A DNA stretch of 64,000 nucleotides from Deltaproteobacteria bacterium. GTDB taxonomy: Bacteria > Myxococcota_A > UBA796 > JAFGLY01. The position numbers and the translations under genes are program-made. Location of the stretch: NCBI GenBank assembly GCA_016927815.1, contig JAFGLY010000114.1:26140-90139 (forward strand). Reading direction: 5' to 3'. Below, piece by piece: positions 42,662-50,666 of the stretch. The notes under the pieces were generated by a model, which did not search any database, had not been told where the DNA came from, and worked only from the letters and a program-made list of their open reading frames with translations. Numbering within the stretch: position 1 is the stretch's first letter; each line of letters begins with the position of its first letter.

Positions 42662-43588
42662 CTACAGCCCCTCCAGCATCGTGCGGGCGAGGTCCCGGAT
42701 CTGCTCGCTGGACGCGGGGTCGTCAGCCGCCTGCCGGTAGAGCGGGACCGCCTCGGCCGCCCGACCCCGGCGCCGGAGGAGGTCCGCCAGCAAGTAGGTG
42801 ACCCGCGCGGCCTCCGCCGGGGGGCGGCCCGGCTTGCCCAGGTAGGCCCGGTACTCGGCGATGGCGAGATCCTGGAACCTGGGCTCCACCGTGCCCACCA
42901 TGAGGCGGAACCGGGCGAGGGCCTCGCGCTCCGCGTCGTCGAGGCCCAGGGTGGCGAAGGCGTCCAGGTACCGGTCACGCTGGGAGGCGTCGCCCAGGCG
43001 CTCCGCGACGCGGGCCAGGTTGTAGGTGACCTTCTTCCGATCCGCATTCGAGAGCGCCCGGGCCAGTTCCGCCTCGCCCAGCTTCAGCGTCTCGCGGGCG
43101 GCCTTGGGCCCCTCCAGCCCCAGGTACTCGCCCACGGCGCGGTCCCGCGCGAGCCAGGACGCGGTGAGGTACAGGCCGCCCACGAAGGCCTCGTCGCTTC
43201 CCAGCGCGCGGTAGAAACGGGCCGCGATGGCGTAGCGGTCCCAGGTCTCGAGCGTGGTCGGATCCCGAACCTCGGCCTGGACCTCGCGGGCCACCTCTCG
43301 GAGGCGTGCCAGCGTGGCCTCGTCGCGAGGGGTCTCGAAGTCGGTGCCGAGGAGCGTGAAGTAGTCCTTGGGACAGGTGGTGATGGCGTACTCGCGCCAC
43401 TGGCCGTGCGAGGCGTAACTGGCGAGGTCGCTGTCCCACCCGCCGAGGGTGTTCGAGGAGATCTGGACGTAGGTCCGAGCCTCTGCGCCGTCGAGCGGGC
43501 AATGTGCGACGCGCGTGGCCATGCGAGCCCCCCAGGCAGGGAGCGACAGGGCTGCGGCGAGGATCACAGGTGCGAGGCGCATGCGCAA
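42662..43588 (-). CDS. Exported DUF2225-like protein with TPR-like C-terminus
   Basis: 308 residues counting from TTG 43588; ATG at 43582 is an equal or better start, giving 306. Signal peptide LAPVILAAALSLPAWGA. The region CPLDGAEARTYVQISSNTLGGWDSD and TCPKDYFTLLG resembles the N-terminal CP.C/CPKD part of DUF2225 proteins, which bind metal through Cys. The rest is helical with ARVTYLLADLLRRRGRAAEAV and YLTASWLARDRAVGEYL, TPR-like. It lies 6 bp after the PP-loop pair on the same strand, but its function need not be related. Confidence 0.7.
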   Translation of the reverse strand: MRMRLAPVILAAALSLPAWGARMATRVAHCPLDGAEARTYVQISSNTLGGWDSDLASYASHGQWREYAITTCPKDYFTLLGTDFETPRDEATLARLREVAREVQAEVRDPTTLETWDRYAIAARFYRALGSDEAFVGGLYLTASWLARDRAVGEYLGLEGPKAARETLKLGEAELARALSNADRKKVTYNLARVAERLGDASQRDRYLDAFATLGLDDAEREALARFRLMVGTVEPRFQDLAIAEYRAYLGKPGRPPAEAARVTYLLADLLRRRGRAAEAVPLYRQAADDPASSEQIRDLARTMLEGL

Positions 43589-43594
43589 TGCCGA

Positions 43595-44284
43595 TCAGTC
43601 CCTCACGATCGCGTCCAGAACCGGCTCGTGGTCCTCGAGGAAGCGGCGGACCCGGACGGGATCGAAGGCGGGGTGGACCTTGAAGACAGTGGAGCCAGCG
43701 TAGACGAAGTTGCCACCGATGCAGAACGGCTGGGTGCCGGGGTTGCGGCCCAGCAGGGTGCGGCCCCGAGCCAGGCCCGCCTGGTCGATGAGGCGGATCT
43801 CCTCCTCGCGGGAGGCGAACGCGTGGACGGGGTGGTGGAACCGGATGCCGTGCTTCGCGTAGAAGGCACGGAAGAACTCCAGCGACACCGGCATCTGCTC
43901 CACGTAGTAGGGAGTGTCGCGCGAGGATCCGTCGGCCGCATCCTCGATATCACGAGCCCGGCACCAGCGGATCTGGGCCGCGTGCATGGCCGCCTTGCAG
44001 GACAGGCACCAGACGAAGCGGGAGCCGTAGGTGCGCCGCAGGGTGAGGAGGCGGCCCCGGACCAGCCGATCCATGTCCGCCCGGGCCGGCTCGATCTGGT
44101 GGGTGACCCGGCCGGGGAACCGCGCGAGCAGGCGCGACGCGGATGTGCGGGATCCCTCGACGAAGACCACGCCGTGCCCGATGTCGAAGGTCAGCAGGTG
44201 GACCCGGTCGAAGGTCTCGAGGAGGCGAAGCGTCCCGGCCGTGGAGTCCACACCCCCCGAGAAGAGAAAGGCGACCTCGCTCAT
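43595..44284 (-). CDS. PP-loop ATP pyrophosphatase-family protein (first of a pair)
   Basis: 229 residues from ATG 44284, overlapping the preceding PP-loop gene (ATGA). The PP-loop is SGGVDS at 9-14 in AFLFSGGVDSTAGTL, as in QueC, TilS, MnmA and LarE, which adenylate a substrate and release pyrophosphate. Cysteines occur as WCLSCKAAMH and TQPFC, possibly for metal or sulfur chemistry. The segment FVEGSRTSASRLLARFP and the Cys motifs do not match canonical QueC or LarE. It would act on the product of the neighbouring carbamoyltransferase/radical SAM locus; that link is inference. Confidence 0.8.
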   Translation of the reverse strand: MSEVAFLFSGGVDSTAGTLRLLETFDRVHLLTFDIGHGVVFVEGSRTSASRLLARFPGRVTHQIEPARADMDRLVRGRLLTLRRTYGSRFVWCLSCKAAMHAAQIRWCRARDIEDAADGSSRDTPYYVEQMPVSLEFFRAFYAKHGIRFHHPVHAFASREEEIRLIDQAGLARGRTLLGRNPGTQPFCIGGNFVYAGSTVFKVHPAFDPVRVRRFLEDHEPVLDAIVRD

Positions 44285-45132
44285 CCGCCCTCCACCAGCC
44301 GCCGGAGGCGGCTGCCGGCCGGGTCGGCCACGAAGTCCTGGACGAGCCGGCGCGCGCGTCCGACCTTCTTTGCGTAGAACGCCTCGACCTCGCGCCGGTA
44401 CCGGGTCATGTCGTGGCGCTCCAGGTAGAGCCAGCGGGCCCAGAGGTTGAAGAGCACCATCTGGTAGCACCGACCCTGGATGGTCTTGTCGTAGGGCGTG
44501 CCCTTGATGACACGGGCCGGCAGGATGCCCAGCTCGTACAACTCGTCGCCGGTGGTCCGCTGCACGCTGGCCTGACGCTCGGCGCGGGCGGGGCCGAGGC
44601 CCCACACCGAGGAGCCGAACTCGATGCCCTGTTCGTCGTCGTACCGGAAGACCGGGTTTTCGTAGCGGATCCGGGCGTCCGCGTACATCGCCCGGAACAT
44701 GTCCAGGACCTCGATCATCTGCTCCGGGAAGATCACCATGGCCCGGTTGGAGCCGTCCCACACGTTCCCCACGCCCGCGTCGTGGCAGTAGACGATCGTG
44801 CGCAGGTGAAAGGCGAGCTTGCACAGCCCGCAGGTGGTCAGGACCATGAAGCCGTGCCTGAGGACGTCCTCGAGGTAGCTCTCGTAGGAGACGTGGCTAA
44901 AGAGGCGATCCACGTTTTCGATGGGGGGCCTCACGAAGCGATCCGGCCCGAAGCGCTCCTTGAGCTTGCGGACGTGGAGTTCGGAGTTCTGGACGTCCGT
45001 CATGCCGAAGCGGCGGTAGGTGAGGAGGTGGACCTCTGCGAACCGCTCGGCCGCACGCACCGCGGCGAGCGTGGAGTCGCTCCCCCCCGAGAACAGGAGG
45101 GCCACACGGTCAGCGGGGCTCGATGCCGGCAT
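44281..45132 (-). CDS. PP-loop ATP pyrophosphatase-family protein (second of a pair)
   Basis: 283 residues. PP-loop SGGSDS at 15-20 in ALLFSGGSDSTLAAV. A Cys pair sits in TTCGLCKLAFHLRT, at the same relative place as WCLSCK in the neighbour, so the two are paralogues. An extended C-terminal half has VWDGSNRAMVIFPEQMIEVLDMF and RYENPVFRYDDEQGIEFGSS. Start ATG 45132. Its 5' end overlaps the upstream 54-codon gene by 23 bp. PP-loop enzymes form AMP-activated carbonyl or thiolated products; here the substrate is unknown. Confidence 0.82.
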   Translation of the reverse strand: MPASSPADRVALLFSGGSDSTLAAVRAAERFAEVHLLTYRRFGMTDVQNSELHVRKLKERFGPDRFVRPPIENVDRLFSHVSYESYLEDVLRHGFMVLTTCGLCKLAFHLRTIVYCHDAGVGNVWDGSNRAMVIFPEQMIEVLDMFRAMYADARIRYENPVFRYDDEQGIEFGSSVWGLGPARAERQASVQRTTGDELYELGILPARVIKGTPYDKTIQGRCYQMVLFNLWARWLYLERHDMTRYRREVEAFYAKKVGRARRLVQDFVADPAGSRLRRLVEGG

Positions 45133-45274
45133 CGGGGCGCACCCTGTAGAAACGGGGAGGGACGAGGTTGGCCACGCGGCCCAACAGCTCCGAGTAGACG
45201 ATCCGGGCCCGCCACGGGAGGACGAGTCCCAGCGCCGAGGCCACGAAAGCGATGCCGATCTTCAGGGGTCTCAT
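45110..45274 (-). CDS. 54-residue protein heading the PP-loop operon
   Basis: ATG at 45274 to TGA at 45112-45110. The protein starts MRPLKIGIAFVASALGLVLP, a hydrophobic helix of about 18 residues, followed by basic WRARIVYSELLGRVANLV and PPRFYRVRPDAG. A GGAG lies 11 bp upstream. Its last 23 bases overlap the PP-loop gene at 45132, so translation may be linked. Small membrane proteins are known beside some carbamoyltransferase genes (DUF5989-type); this one is not clearly that family. Coding is supported by start, helix and overlap only. Confidence 0.5.
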   Translation of the reverse strand: MRPLKIGIAFVASALGLVLPWRARIVYSELLGRVANLVPPRFYRVRPDAGIEPR

Positions 45275-45284
45275 GCGGTTAGGG

Positions 45285-45314
45285 GCTCCGACCGGGCACC
45301 GGCACCGTCGGAGC
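45285..45314. promoter_or_regulatory. 8-bp inverted repeat between the two arms of the carbamoyltransferase locus
   Basis: GCTCCGAC (45285-45292) and GTCGGAGC (45307-45314), perfect arms, 14-bp spacer, in the 76-bp gap between the leftward 54-residue protein gene (start 45274) and the rightward membrane-protein gene (start 45351). It could be the operator controlling both. Confidence 0.4.
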
Positions 45315-45350
45315 GGTACGTCCTGGCCCGAGACCCCTCACCATACATCC

Positions 45351-47231
45351 ATGGCCGCCCCGATGGTAGTGCCGGGTTCATCGTCGGATGTCAGGTCGGT
45401 CCCCCGCGAGGGGATCGCGGGCTGGGGCTTCCACGCGGGTGCCCTCGTGTCCGGGCTCGTGGTCGCGGTGGCCGCCACCTTTCCCCTGGTCGCGCACCCG
45501 CTGGACCACCTGCCGGGTGCGGCCATGGCCGGAGGCCTGTCGCATGCCTGGCGGGCGTGGTGGACATGGATCGCCGTGGCGGTGCGCCACGAAAACCCGG
45601 CCTGGACCGACCTCCTCAACTTCCCGGCCGGATTCCCGGTGGGCTTCCACCTCGGCAACGTCCTGGACGTGCTGCTCGTGCTTCCGATCACGGGCATCGC
45701 GGGTCCCGTGGCGAGCGCGGTCGCGTGGTGCCTGGGATCGCTCGCGCTGTCGACGTGGGCGGCAGCCTGGCTCGGGCACAGGACCGGACTGCCCGCCCCC
45801 ATCGCCGTGCTCGCGGGCCTCCTGTGGGCGTTCGCCCCCCATCACCTGGCCTTCCTCATGGGCGGGGCCTACGAGAACCTCGCCAGCCCCTTCCTGCCGC
45901 TCCTCCTCGTGGCCCTCCTGGACCTGCTCGACCCGGATCTGCCGGCCGGCGTCCTCGGCCGTGCGGGCCGGGCCGCTGGCGTGGCCGGGTGCCTCTTTGG
46001 CCTGTCGCTCACGGTCTGGTTCTCCGGGCTGGTGGCAGGGCTCCTCGCAGGCCTCGTGGTAGCGGCGCTCCTCACCGTCCACCGACGGGCCGTACTGCCC
46101 GGCGCGGCCTGGGCGCTCGCAGGCCTCGCGGTGGGTGCCGCGGTCACTTGGGCCGCCTCCCGGGTCCTCCTGCCCATCGTCCCCTCGCCGCTCGGGCGCA
46201 TGACCGTCCGCTCGGCGCCCATGGACAGCCTGTGTCGGGCGTGGCTCCATGGCCTGCCGGTGGACGCCGTCCTGCCCTCGGGCATGCTCTGGCTCAACCA
46301 CCACGTCCTGGGGGGGGTGGCCGTGCTTGCCCTCCTGGGCGCCATGAGCCGCAAGGGTCGCTTCTGGCTCCTCCTGGCCGTGCCCTTCCTGCTCGACGCG
46401 GCCCTGCCCGAGACCTGGCTGAACGGCTCTTTCCAGACCCCCGCCATCCTCCGGGGGGTGAAGCCGCACCTCCAGACGCTCCTCGGCAGCGGGGAGCGTC
46501 GCCTGTTCCCCCTCCATCTCGCCCTCGCCCTGGCCGCGGGCCACGGTCTGGCCTGGGGTCTCCACCGCATCCGGGCCAGCTTGCGCGTCACCCGGGCAGC
46601 CGTGCTCCTGGCCCTCGTCGCATGGGTCGCCGAACAGCGCCTCCTCGGCCCGATCCCGCTGCCTGTGCCCTGCTTCGAGGCCCGGACCGGGGCATGGACG
46701 GCCGAGGTGGCCCGAGGTCCGGCGGGCGCGGTCCTCGACGTCCCGATCCTGCTGGAGGGGTCGGGCGTCCCGGGCTGGGTGGTCAAGGGGATTCACAGCC
46801 GGTACATGTTCGACCAGACCGCGCACGGCCGGCCCATCTTCACGGCCACCGGGTCGCGCTTCGTCATGAACGAACGCCAGCTTCCGGTTCAGGATCCGCT
46901 GGTGCGTGCGCTCCTGCCCTTCGGCCGCGGGGTCCTGGCGGCCCGGACCGGACCTGTCGAGGATCTGCCTGGGGCGCCGCAAGACCGCCGGGGCCCCTGG
47001 AACCGAGCCACCGCGGGCTGGACCCCCGCCGGCCTCCAGGCAGCAGGCTACGCGTGGGTGGTCCTCCACGAGGCGCTCCTCGACCCCTGGGACGCCACCT
47101 TTCTCGAGGCCGCACTGGAGGACCTCCTGGGCCCCCCCCTCGCCCCGGGCGAAGGTGTCCTCCTCTTCGGCGTCCCGGATCCTGGACCCCACGAGCCGAT
47201 CGTCGTCGCCCCCGGCCGCAAGGGACGATAG
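45351..47231 (+). CDS. Large polytopic membrane protein of YfhO/GT-C-like kind
   Basis: 626 residues from ATG 45351; ATG 45363 is an alternative, and upstream in-frame codons lie in the divergent gene. About 10 transmembrane segments between residues 20 and 440 (GALVSGLVVAVAATFPLVA, GPVASAVAWCLGSLALSTWAAA, AVLLALVAWVAEQ and others), with an early extracytoplasmic loop typical of GT-C glycosyltransferases (LNFPAGFPVGFHLGNVLD). A soluble C-terminal domain has AVLDVPILLEGSGVPGWV, a pattern seen in YfhO-like proteins. Such proteins transfer or flip lipid-linked sugars. It ends 32 bp before the first carbamoyltransferase, suggesting a glycan is the carbamoylated target. Confidence 0.7.
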   Translation: MAAPMVVPGSSSDVRSVPREGIAGWGFHAGALVSGLVVAVAATFPLVAHPLDHLPGAAMAGGLSHAWRAWWTWIAVAVRHENPAWTDLLNFPAGFPVGFHLGNVLDVLLVLPITGIAGPVASAVAWCLGSLALSTWAAAWLGHRTGLPAPIAVLAGLLWAFAPHHLAFLMGGAYENLASPFLPLLLVALLDLLDPDLPAGVLGRAGRAAGVAGCLFGLSLTVWFSGLVAGLLAGLVVAALLTVHRRAVLPGAAWALAGLAVGAAVTWAASRVLLPIVPSPLGRMTVRSAPMDSLCRAWLHGLPVDAVLPSGMLWLNHHVLGGVAVLALLGAMSRKGRFWLLLAVPFLLDAALPETWLNGSFQTPAILRGVKPHLQTLLGSGERRLFPLHLALALAAGHGLAWGLHRIRASLRVTRAAVLLALVAWVAEQRLLGPIPLPVPCFEARTGAWTAEVARGPAGAVLDVPILLEGSGVPGWVVKGIHSRYMFDQTAHGRPIFTATGSRFVMNERQLPVQDPLVRALLPFGRGVLAARTGPVEDLPGAPQDRRGPWNRATAGWTPAGLQAAGYAWVVLHEALLDPWDATFLEAALEDLLGPPLAPGEGVLLFGVPDPGPHEPIVVAPGRKGR

Positions 47232-47234
47232 AAT
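47229..47234 (+). promoter_or_regulatory. Candidate -10 box ahead of the carbamoyltransferases
   Basis: TAGAAT, overlapping the stop of the membrane-protein gene, 29 bp before the ATG at 47264. It would let the carbamoyltransferase genes be transcribed on their own. Confidence 0.3.
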
Positions 47235-47263
47235 GGCGGGTCCCGTACCCCCGAAGGGGCCCG

Positions 47264-48967
47264 ATGCCGGCCGACGACCTGGTCCTGGGTATTTCCGACG
47301 ACTACGTCAGCAACGTCGCCCTCTTTCAGGGCGGTCGGCCCCTGTTCGCCGCAGCCAACGAACGCTTCACCCGAAAGAAGGGAGACGCCGGGTTCCCCGC
47401 CGAGGCGCTCGGGCAGGCGCTCGACCATGGGGGGGTGCGTCTGTCCGACGTGGACCGCCTCGTCATCGCCAACCGGACCCACTTCGTCTACCGGGTCATG
47501 CGGGCCCAGTTCAAGGACTACAAGCACGACTTCTTCAACATCCAGCAGAAGCTCTACTGCAAGTACCACGATCTCGTGGAGGCGCTCCCGGCCTTCGGGT
47601 CCGTGGTGGGGGTCCTGAACCGAGCGCTGCTCACCGCCAAGACCCGCACCCGCGTCCTCCTGTGCGACCACCACACCGCCCACGCCGCCGGGGCCGTGTA
47701 TTCCTCGGGGTTCGATCGTTGCCTGGCCGTCACGGTGGACAACCTGGGTGACGGCTTCTCCGCCAAGGTCCACACCTGGCAGGACGGGCGCCTCGAGTAC
47801 CTGTGGGGCTCGCGGGCCAGCGATTCCCCGGGGCAGTTCTACGGCGAGATCACCCAGCTCCTGGGCTTCAACCCGCTGCGTCACGCCGGCAAGGTCACGG
47901 GCCTCTCGGCCCGGGGAGACCCCGAGCCCGCCATGCCGATCATGAAGGAGCTCTTCTTCCTCTCCCCGGATCGCCGGCGGTTCGGCATGATGCCCTCCTG
48001 GCAGCGCTGGAAGGACCGCGGCCCCTACTTCCGGCTGGGCCTGTTCTCTCCCGAGGACATCGCCGCAGCAGCCCAGAAGCGGCTCGAGGACGTCATCTCC
48101 GGCTTCGTGGCCCATGCGCTCGAGGTCACCGGCCACAACCGGATCGCCCTGGCTGGAGGGTGCGCCGCGAACGTGAAGATGAACCTGGTGCTCAAGCAGT
48201 TGCCCGGGGTGGAGGCGCTGCACGTCCACCCGGCCATGAGCGACGAGGGCCTGGGCTTCGGGGCCGCGGCCTGGTTCCTCCTCCAGAAGGGTATCGCTCC
48301 ACGGACGCTCGACACGGTCTTCCTCGGTCCCGGGTTCTCGGAGGCGGAGGTCGAGGCTGCGCTCGCCAAGGGGGGCGTCCCCTCGATGCGGCCCCGGGAC
48401 ATGGCCGACACCGTGGCAGGTCTGCTCGAGGCGGGCCACGTTGTCGCCCGGTGCGACGGCCGCCTGGAGTACGGCCCCAGGGCGCTCGGCAACCGCAGCA
48501 TCCTCTACCGGCCCGACGACCCCAGCGTCTCCGACTGGCTCAACGAGAAGCTTCGCCGTACCGAGTTCATGCCCTTCGCCCCCGTGACTCTGTGGGAGGA
48601 CGCAGAGGCCTGCTACGACGCGACGGCCGGGGCTCGAGAGACCGCGCGCTTCATGACCATGGCCTTCCCCTGCACGTCGGGCTTCGCCCGTCTCTGCCCC
48701 GGGGTGGTCCACGTGGACGGTACGGCGCGGCCACAGCTCGTCCGTCGCGAGGAGTGCCCGGAGTACTACGACATCGTGGCCGCCTACAAGCGCCGCACGG
48801 GTCTGCCGTCCCTCATCAACACGTCCTTCAACATGCACGAGGAGCCCATCGTGAACGGCCCTTCAGACGCCGTGAACGCCTTCCTCGCCGCCGATTTGGA
48901 CTACCTTGCCATCGGACGCCGCCTCGCCTGGAACCCGGCGCGGCCCGCGCTCGGGGAGCGGTTCTGA
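47264..48967 (+). CDS. NodU/CmcH-type carbamoyltransferase (1 of 3)
   Basis: 567 residues from ATG 47264. The Kae1-like domain carries the iron ligands as H136-H137-x-x-H140 (CDHHTAHAAGAV) and D159 (19 residues after H140, the same spacing as His118-Asp137 in TobZ), with the second Gly motif LAGGCAANVKMN. The YrdC-like C-terminal part has GRLEYGPRALGNRS and INTSFNMHEEPIVN. The family moves a carbamoyl group from carbamoyl phosphate, through carbamoyl-AMP, to a hydroxyl. The usual N-terminal His-Asp of 'HDxxAAL' is replaced (DDYVSNVAL), unlike its two neighbours, so its acceptor may differ. Confidence 0.93.
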   Translation: MPADDLVLGISDDYVSNVALFQGGRPLFAAANERFTRKKGDAGFPAEALGQALDHGGVRLSDVDRLVIANRTHFVYRVMRAQFKDYKHDFFNIQQKLYCKYHDLVEALPAFGSVVGVLNRALLTAKTRTRVLLCDHHTAHAAGAVYSSGFDRCLAVTVDNLGDGFSAKVHTWQDGRLEYLWGSRASDSPGQFYGEITQLLGFNPLRHAGKVTGLSARGDPEPAMPIMKELFFLSPDRRRFGMMPSWQRWKDRGPYFRLGLFSPEDIAAAAQKRLEDVISGFVAHALEVTGHNRIALAGGCAANVKMNLVLKQLPGVEALHVHPAMSDEGLGFGAAAWFLLQKGIAPRTLDTVFLGPGFSEAEVEAALAKGGVPSMRPRDMADTVAGLLEAGHVVARCDGRLEYGPRALGNRSILYRPDDPSVSDWLNEKLRRTEFMPFAPVTLWEDAEACYDATAGARETARFMTMAFPCTSGFARLCPGVVHVDGTARPQLVRREECPEYYDIVAAYKRRTGLPSLINTSFNMHEEPIVNGPSDAVNAFLAADLDYLAIGRRLAWNPARPALGERF

Positions 48968-48968
48968 C

Positions 48969-50666
48969 ATGTACGTCCTGGGCGTCAACGAGTTGTACCA
49001 CGACTGCTCTGCCGCGCTGGTGGAGAACGGCCGGCTCGTGGCCGTGGTGGAGGAGGAGCGTCTCGACCGCGTGAAGCACACGCCCGGTCTGTGCTGGGGC
49101 GGGGACGCCCCCCGTCGTTCGATGGCATGGTGTCTCGACGCGTTCGGCGTCCGAGACGACCAGGTGGCCGCAGTGGCCCTCACCTACGACATGAACGCCT
49201 ATCTGGCGATCAAGACCATCGTGGACGCGGTGGTGTCCAACGTCCGGCGCATGCGGATCCGCGATATCGTGAGCCAGCGGATCCGCGGCGGGGATCACGC
49301 GGCCAACGTCGTCCATGGCAACATCGCGGGCTACTTCGGCAAGCGCAAGGCATGGATCCACGAGATGCGGAGGCGGTTCGGCACGGTCCTGGAGATCCCG
49401 CACCACCGTTGCCACGCGTCCAGCACGTTCCGCCTCTCGGGCTTCGATCGGGCCAACATCCTGGTGGTGGATGGCCTCGGCGAGGACGACTCCACCTCGC
49501 TCTTCGCGGGCGAGGGTGCCACGATCCGGGGGCCTTTCGAGACCTGGAACCAGTACCAGTCCCTGGGCATGCTCTACAAGACGGTCACCTTTCTCCTGGG
49601 GTTCGGGTACTTCGGGGACGGCAAGACGATGGGGCTGTCCTCCTACGGGCAGTTCCGCGAGGCGTTCGGAGACATCATCGTGCCCACACGCCAGGGCTAC
49701 CGCATCCGGCCGGAGCGGCTCCGGAGGCTCTCGCCCTACGCCCGACGCGGCCCGGACGCACCCATCACCCAGGACCACAAGGATATCGCCTTCACCATCC
49801 AGACCCAGCTCGAGCAGGCCGCGGCGTCGCTCGCCACCCGGCTCCACCGGGACACCGGCTACCGGAAGCTGTGCGTGGCGGGGGGCGTGGGCTTGAACTG
49901 CAACATGAACGCCGTGCTGCGTCGGCTGCCCTTCGTGGACGACCTGTTCGTCCAGCCCGGAGCCATGGACATGGGGACCGCCATCGGAGCGGCCCTGGAG
50001 GCGAGCGCCATGATGGGCGTTGCGCCCGGCGAGCGGCTCGAGCACGTCTACTACGGACCCGAGTACCCGGCCGACGAGGTCCGGGCCGCGATCCTGAACG
50101 CTGGGCTCACCCCGAATCCCCGGCCCGAGGGCGACCTGCTGAAGGAGGCCGCACGCCTCGTCCACGAGGGCAAGGTGATCGGCTGGTTCCAGGGCCGCCT
50201 CGAGTTCGGGCCCCGTGCCCTCGGCAACCGTACCCTCGTGGCCGCGCCCGTGAGCGTCGAGATCCGTGATCGCGTCAACCGGATCAAGCAGCGGGAGCTG
50301 TGGCGGCCGCTCGCTCCGGCCGTGCTGGCCGAGGCCGCGGACCACTGGTTCGAGGATGCCGCTCCCAGCCCTTTCATGACCCTCACGTTCCACTTCCGGC
50401 CCGAGGTGAGGGAGCGGGTGCCCGGGGTGGTCCACGTGGACGGCACCGCCCGGGTCCAGACCGTGCACGCCGAGACCAATCCACGCTTCCACGCCCTCAT
50501 CCGAGAGTACCAGGCCCTCTCCGGTCTGCCCCTGGTCATCAACACCTCGTTCAACCGCCGGGTGGAGCCCATCGTCTGCACCCCCAACGAGGCGATCGCC
50601 ACCTACCTCGCGACCGAGATGGACGCCCTGGTCCTGGGCGATCACCTCCTGGAGAAGACCGCGTGA
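48969..50666 (+). CDS. NodU/CmcH-type carbamoyltransferase (2 of 3)
   Basis: 565 residues from ATG 48969, one base after the previous stop. N-terminal NELYHDCSAALVENG keeps the family His-Asp. Iron ligands H145-H146-x-x-H149 in IPHHRCHASST and D168 (spacing 19). Then VAGGVGLNCNMNAVL, GRLEFGPRALGNRT, MTLTFHFRP and INTSFNRRVEPIV, all expected motifs of both domains. Full length and no frameshift. A GTGA overlap with the next carbamoyltransferase implies joint translation, so two or three carbamoylations, or an enzyme complex, may act on one substrate. Confidence 0.94.
   Translation: MYVLGVNELYHDCSAALVENGRLVAVVEEERLDRVKHTPGLCWGGDAPRRSMAWCLDAFGVRDDQVAAVALTYDMNAYLAIKTIVDAVVSNVRRMRIRDIVSQRIRGGDHAANVVHGNIAGYFGKRKAWIHEMRRRFGTVLEIPHHRCHASSTFRLSGFDRANILVVDGLGEDDSTSLFAGEGATIRGPFETWNQYQSLGMLYKTVTFLLGFGYFGDGKTMGLSSYGQFREAFGDIIVPTRQGYRIRPERLRRLSPYARRGPDAPITQDHKDIAFTIQTQLEQAAASLATRLHRDTGYRKLCVAGGVGLNCNMNAVLRRLPFVDDLFVQPGAMDMGTAIGAALEASAMMGVAPGERLEHVYYGPEYPADEVRAAILNAGLTPNPRPEGDLLKEAARLVHEGKVIGWFQGRLEFGPRALGNRTLVAAPVSVEIRDRVNRIKQRELWRPLAPAVLAEAADHWFEDAAPSPFMTLTFHFRPEVRERVPGVVHVDGTARVQTVHAETNPRFHALIREYQALSGLPLVINTSFNRRVEPIVCTPNEAIATYLATEMDALVLGDHLLEKTA

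Noticed and set aside
43595..45132. Calling either PP-loop protein LarE because larB and larC are nearby
   Set aside because: The genes are over 10 kb apart on other transcripts, and the Cys motifs and surrounding residues do not resemble LarE.
45020..47263. In-frame upstream extension of the first carbamoyltransferase of about 750 codons
   Set aside because: It lies in another frame of the membrane protein gene; ATG 47264 gives the normal family length and start motif.
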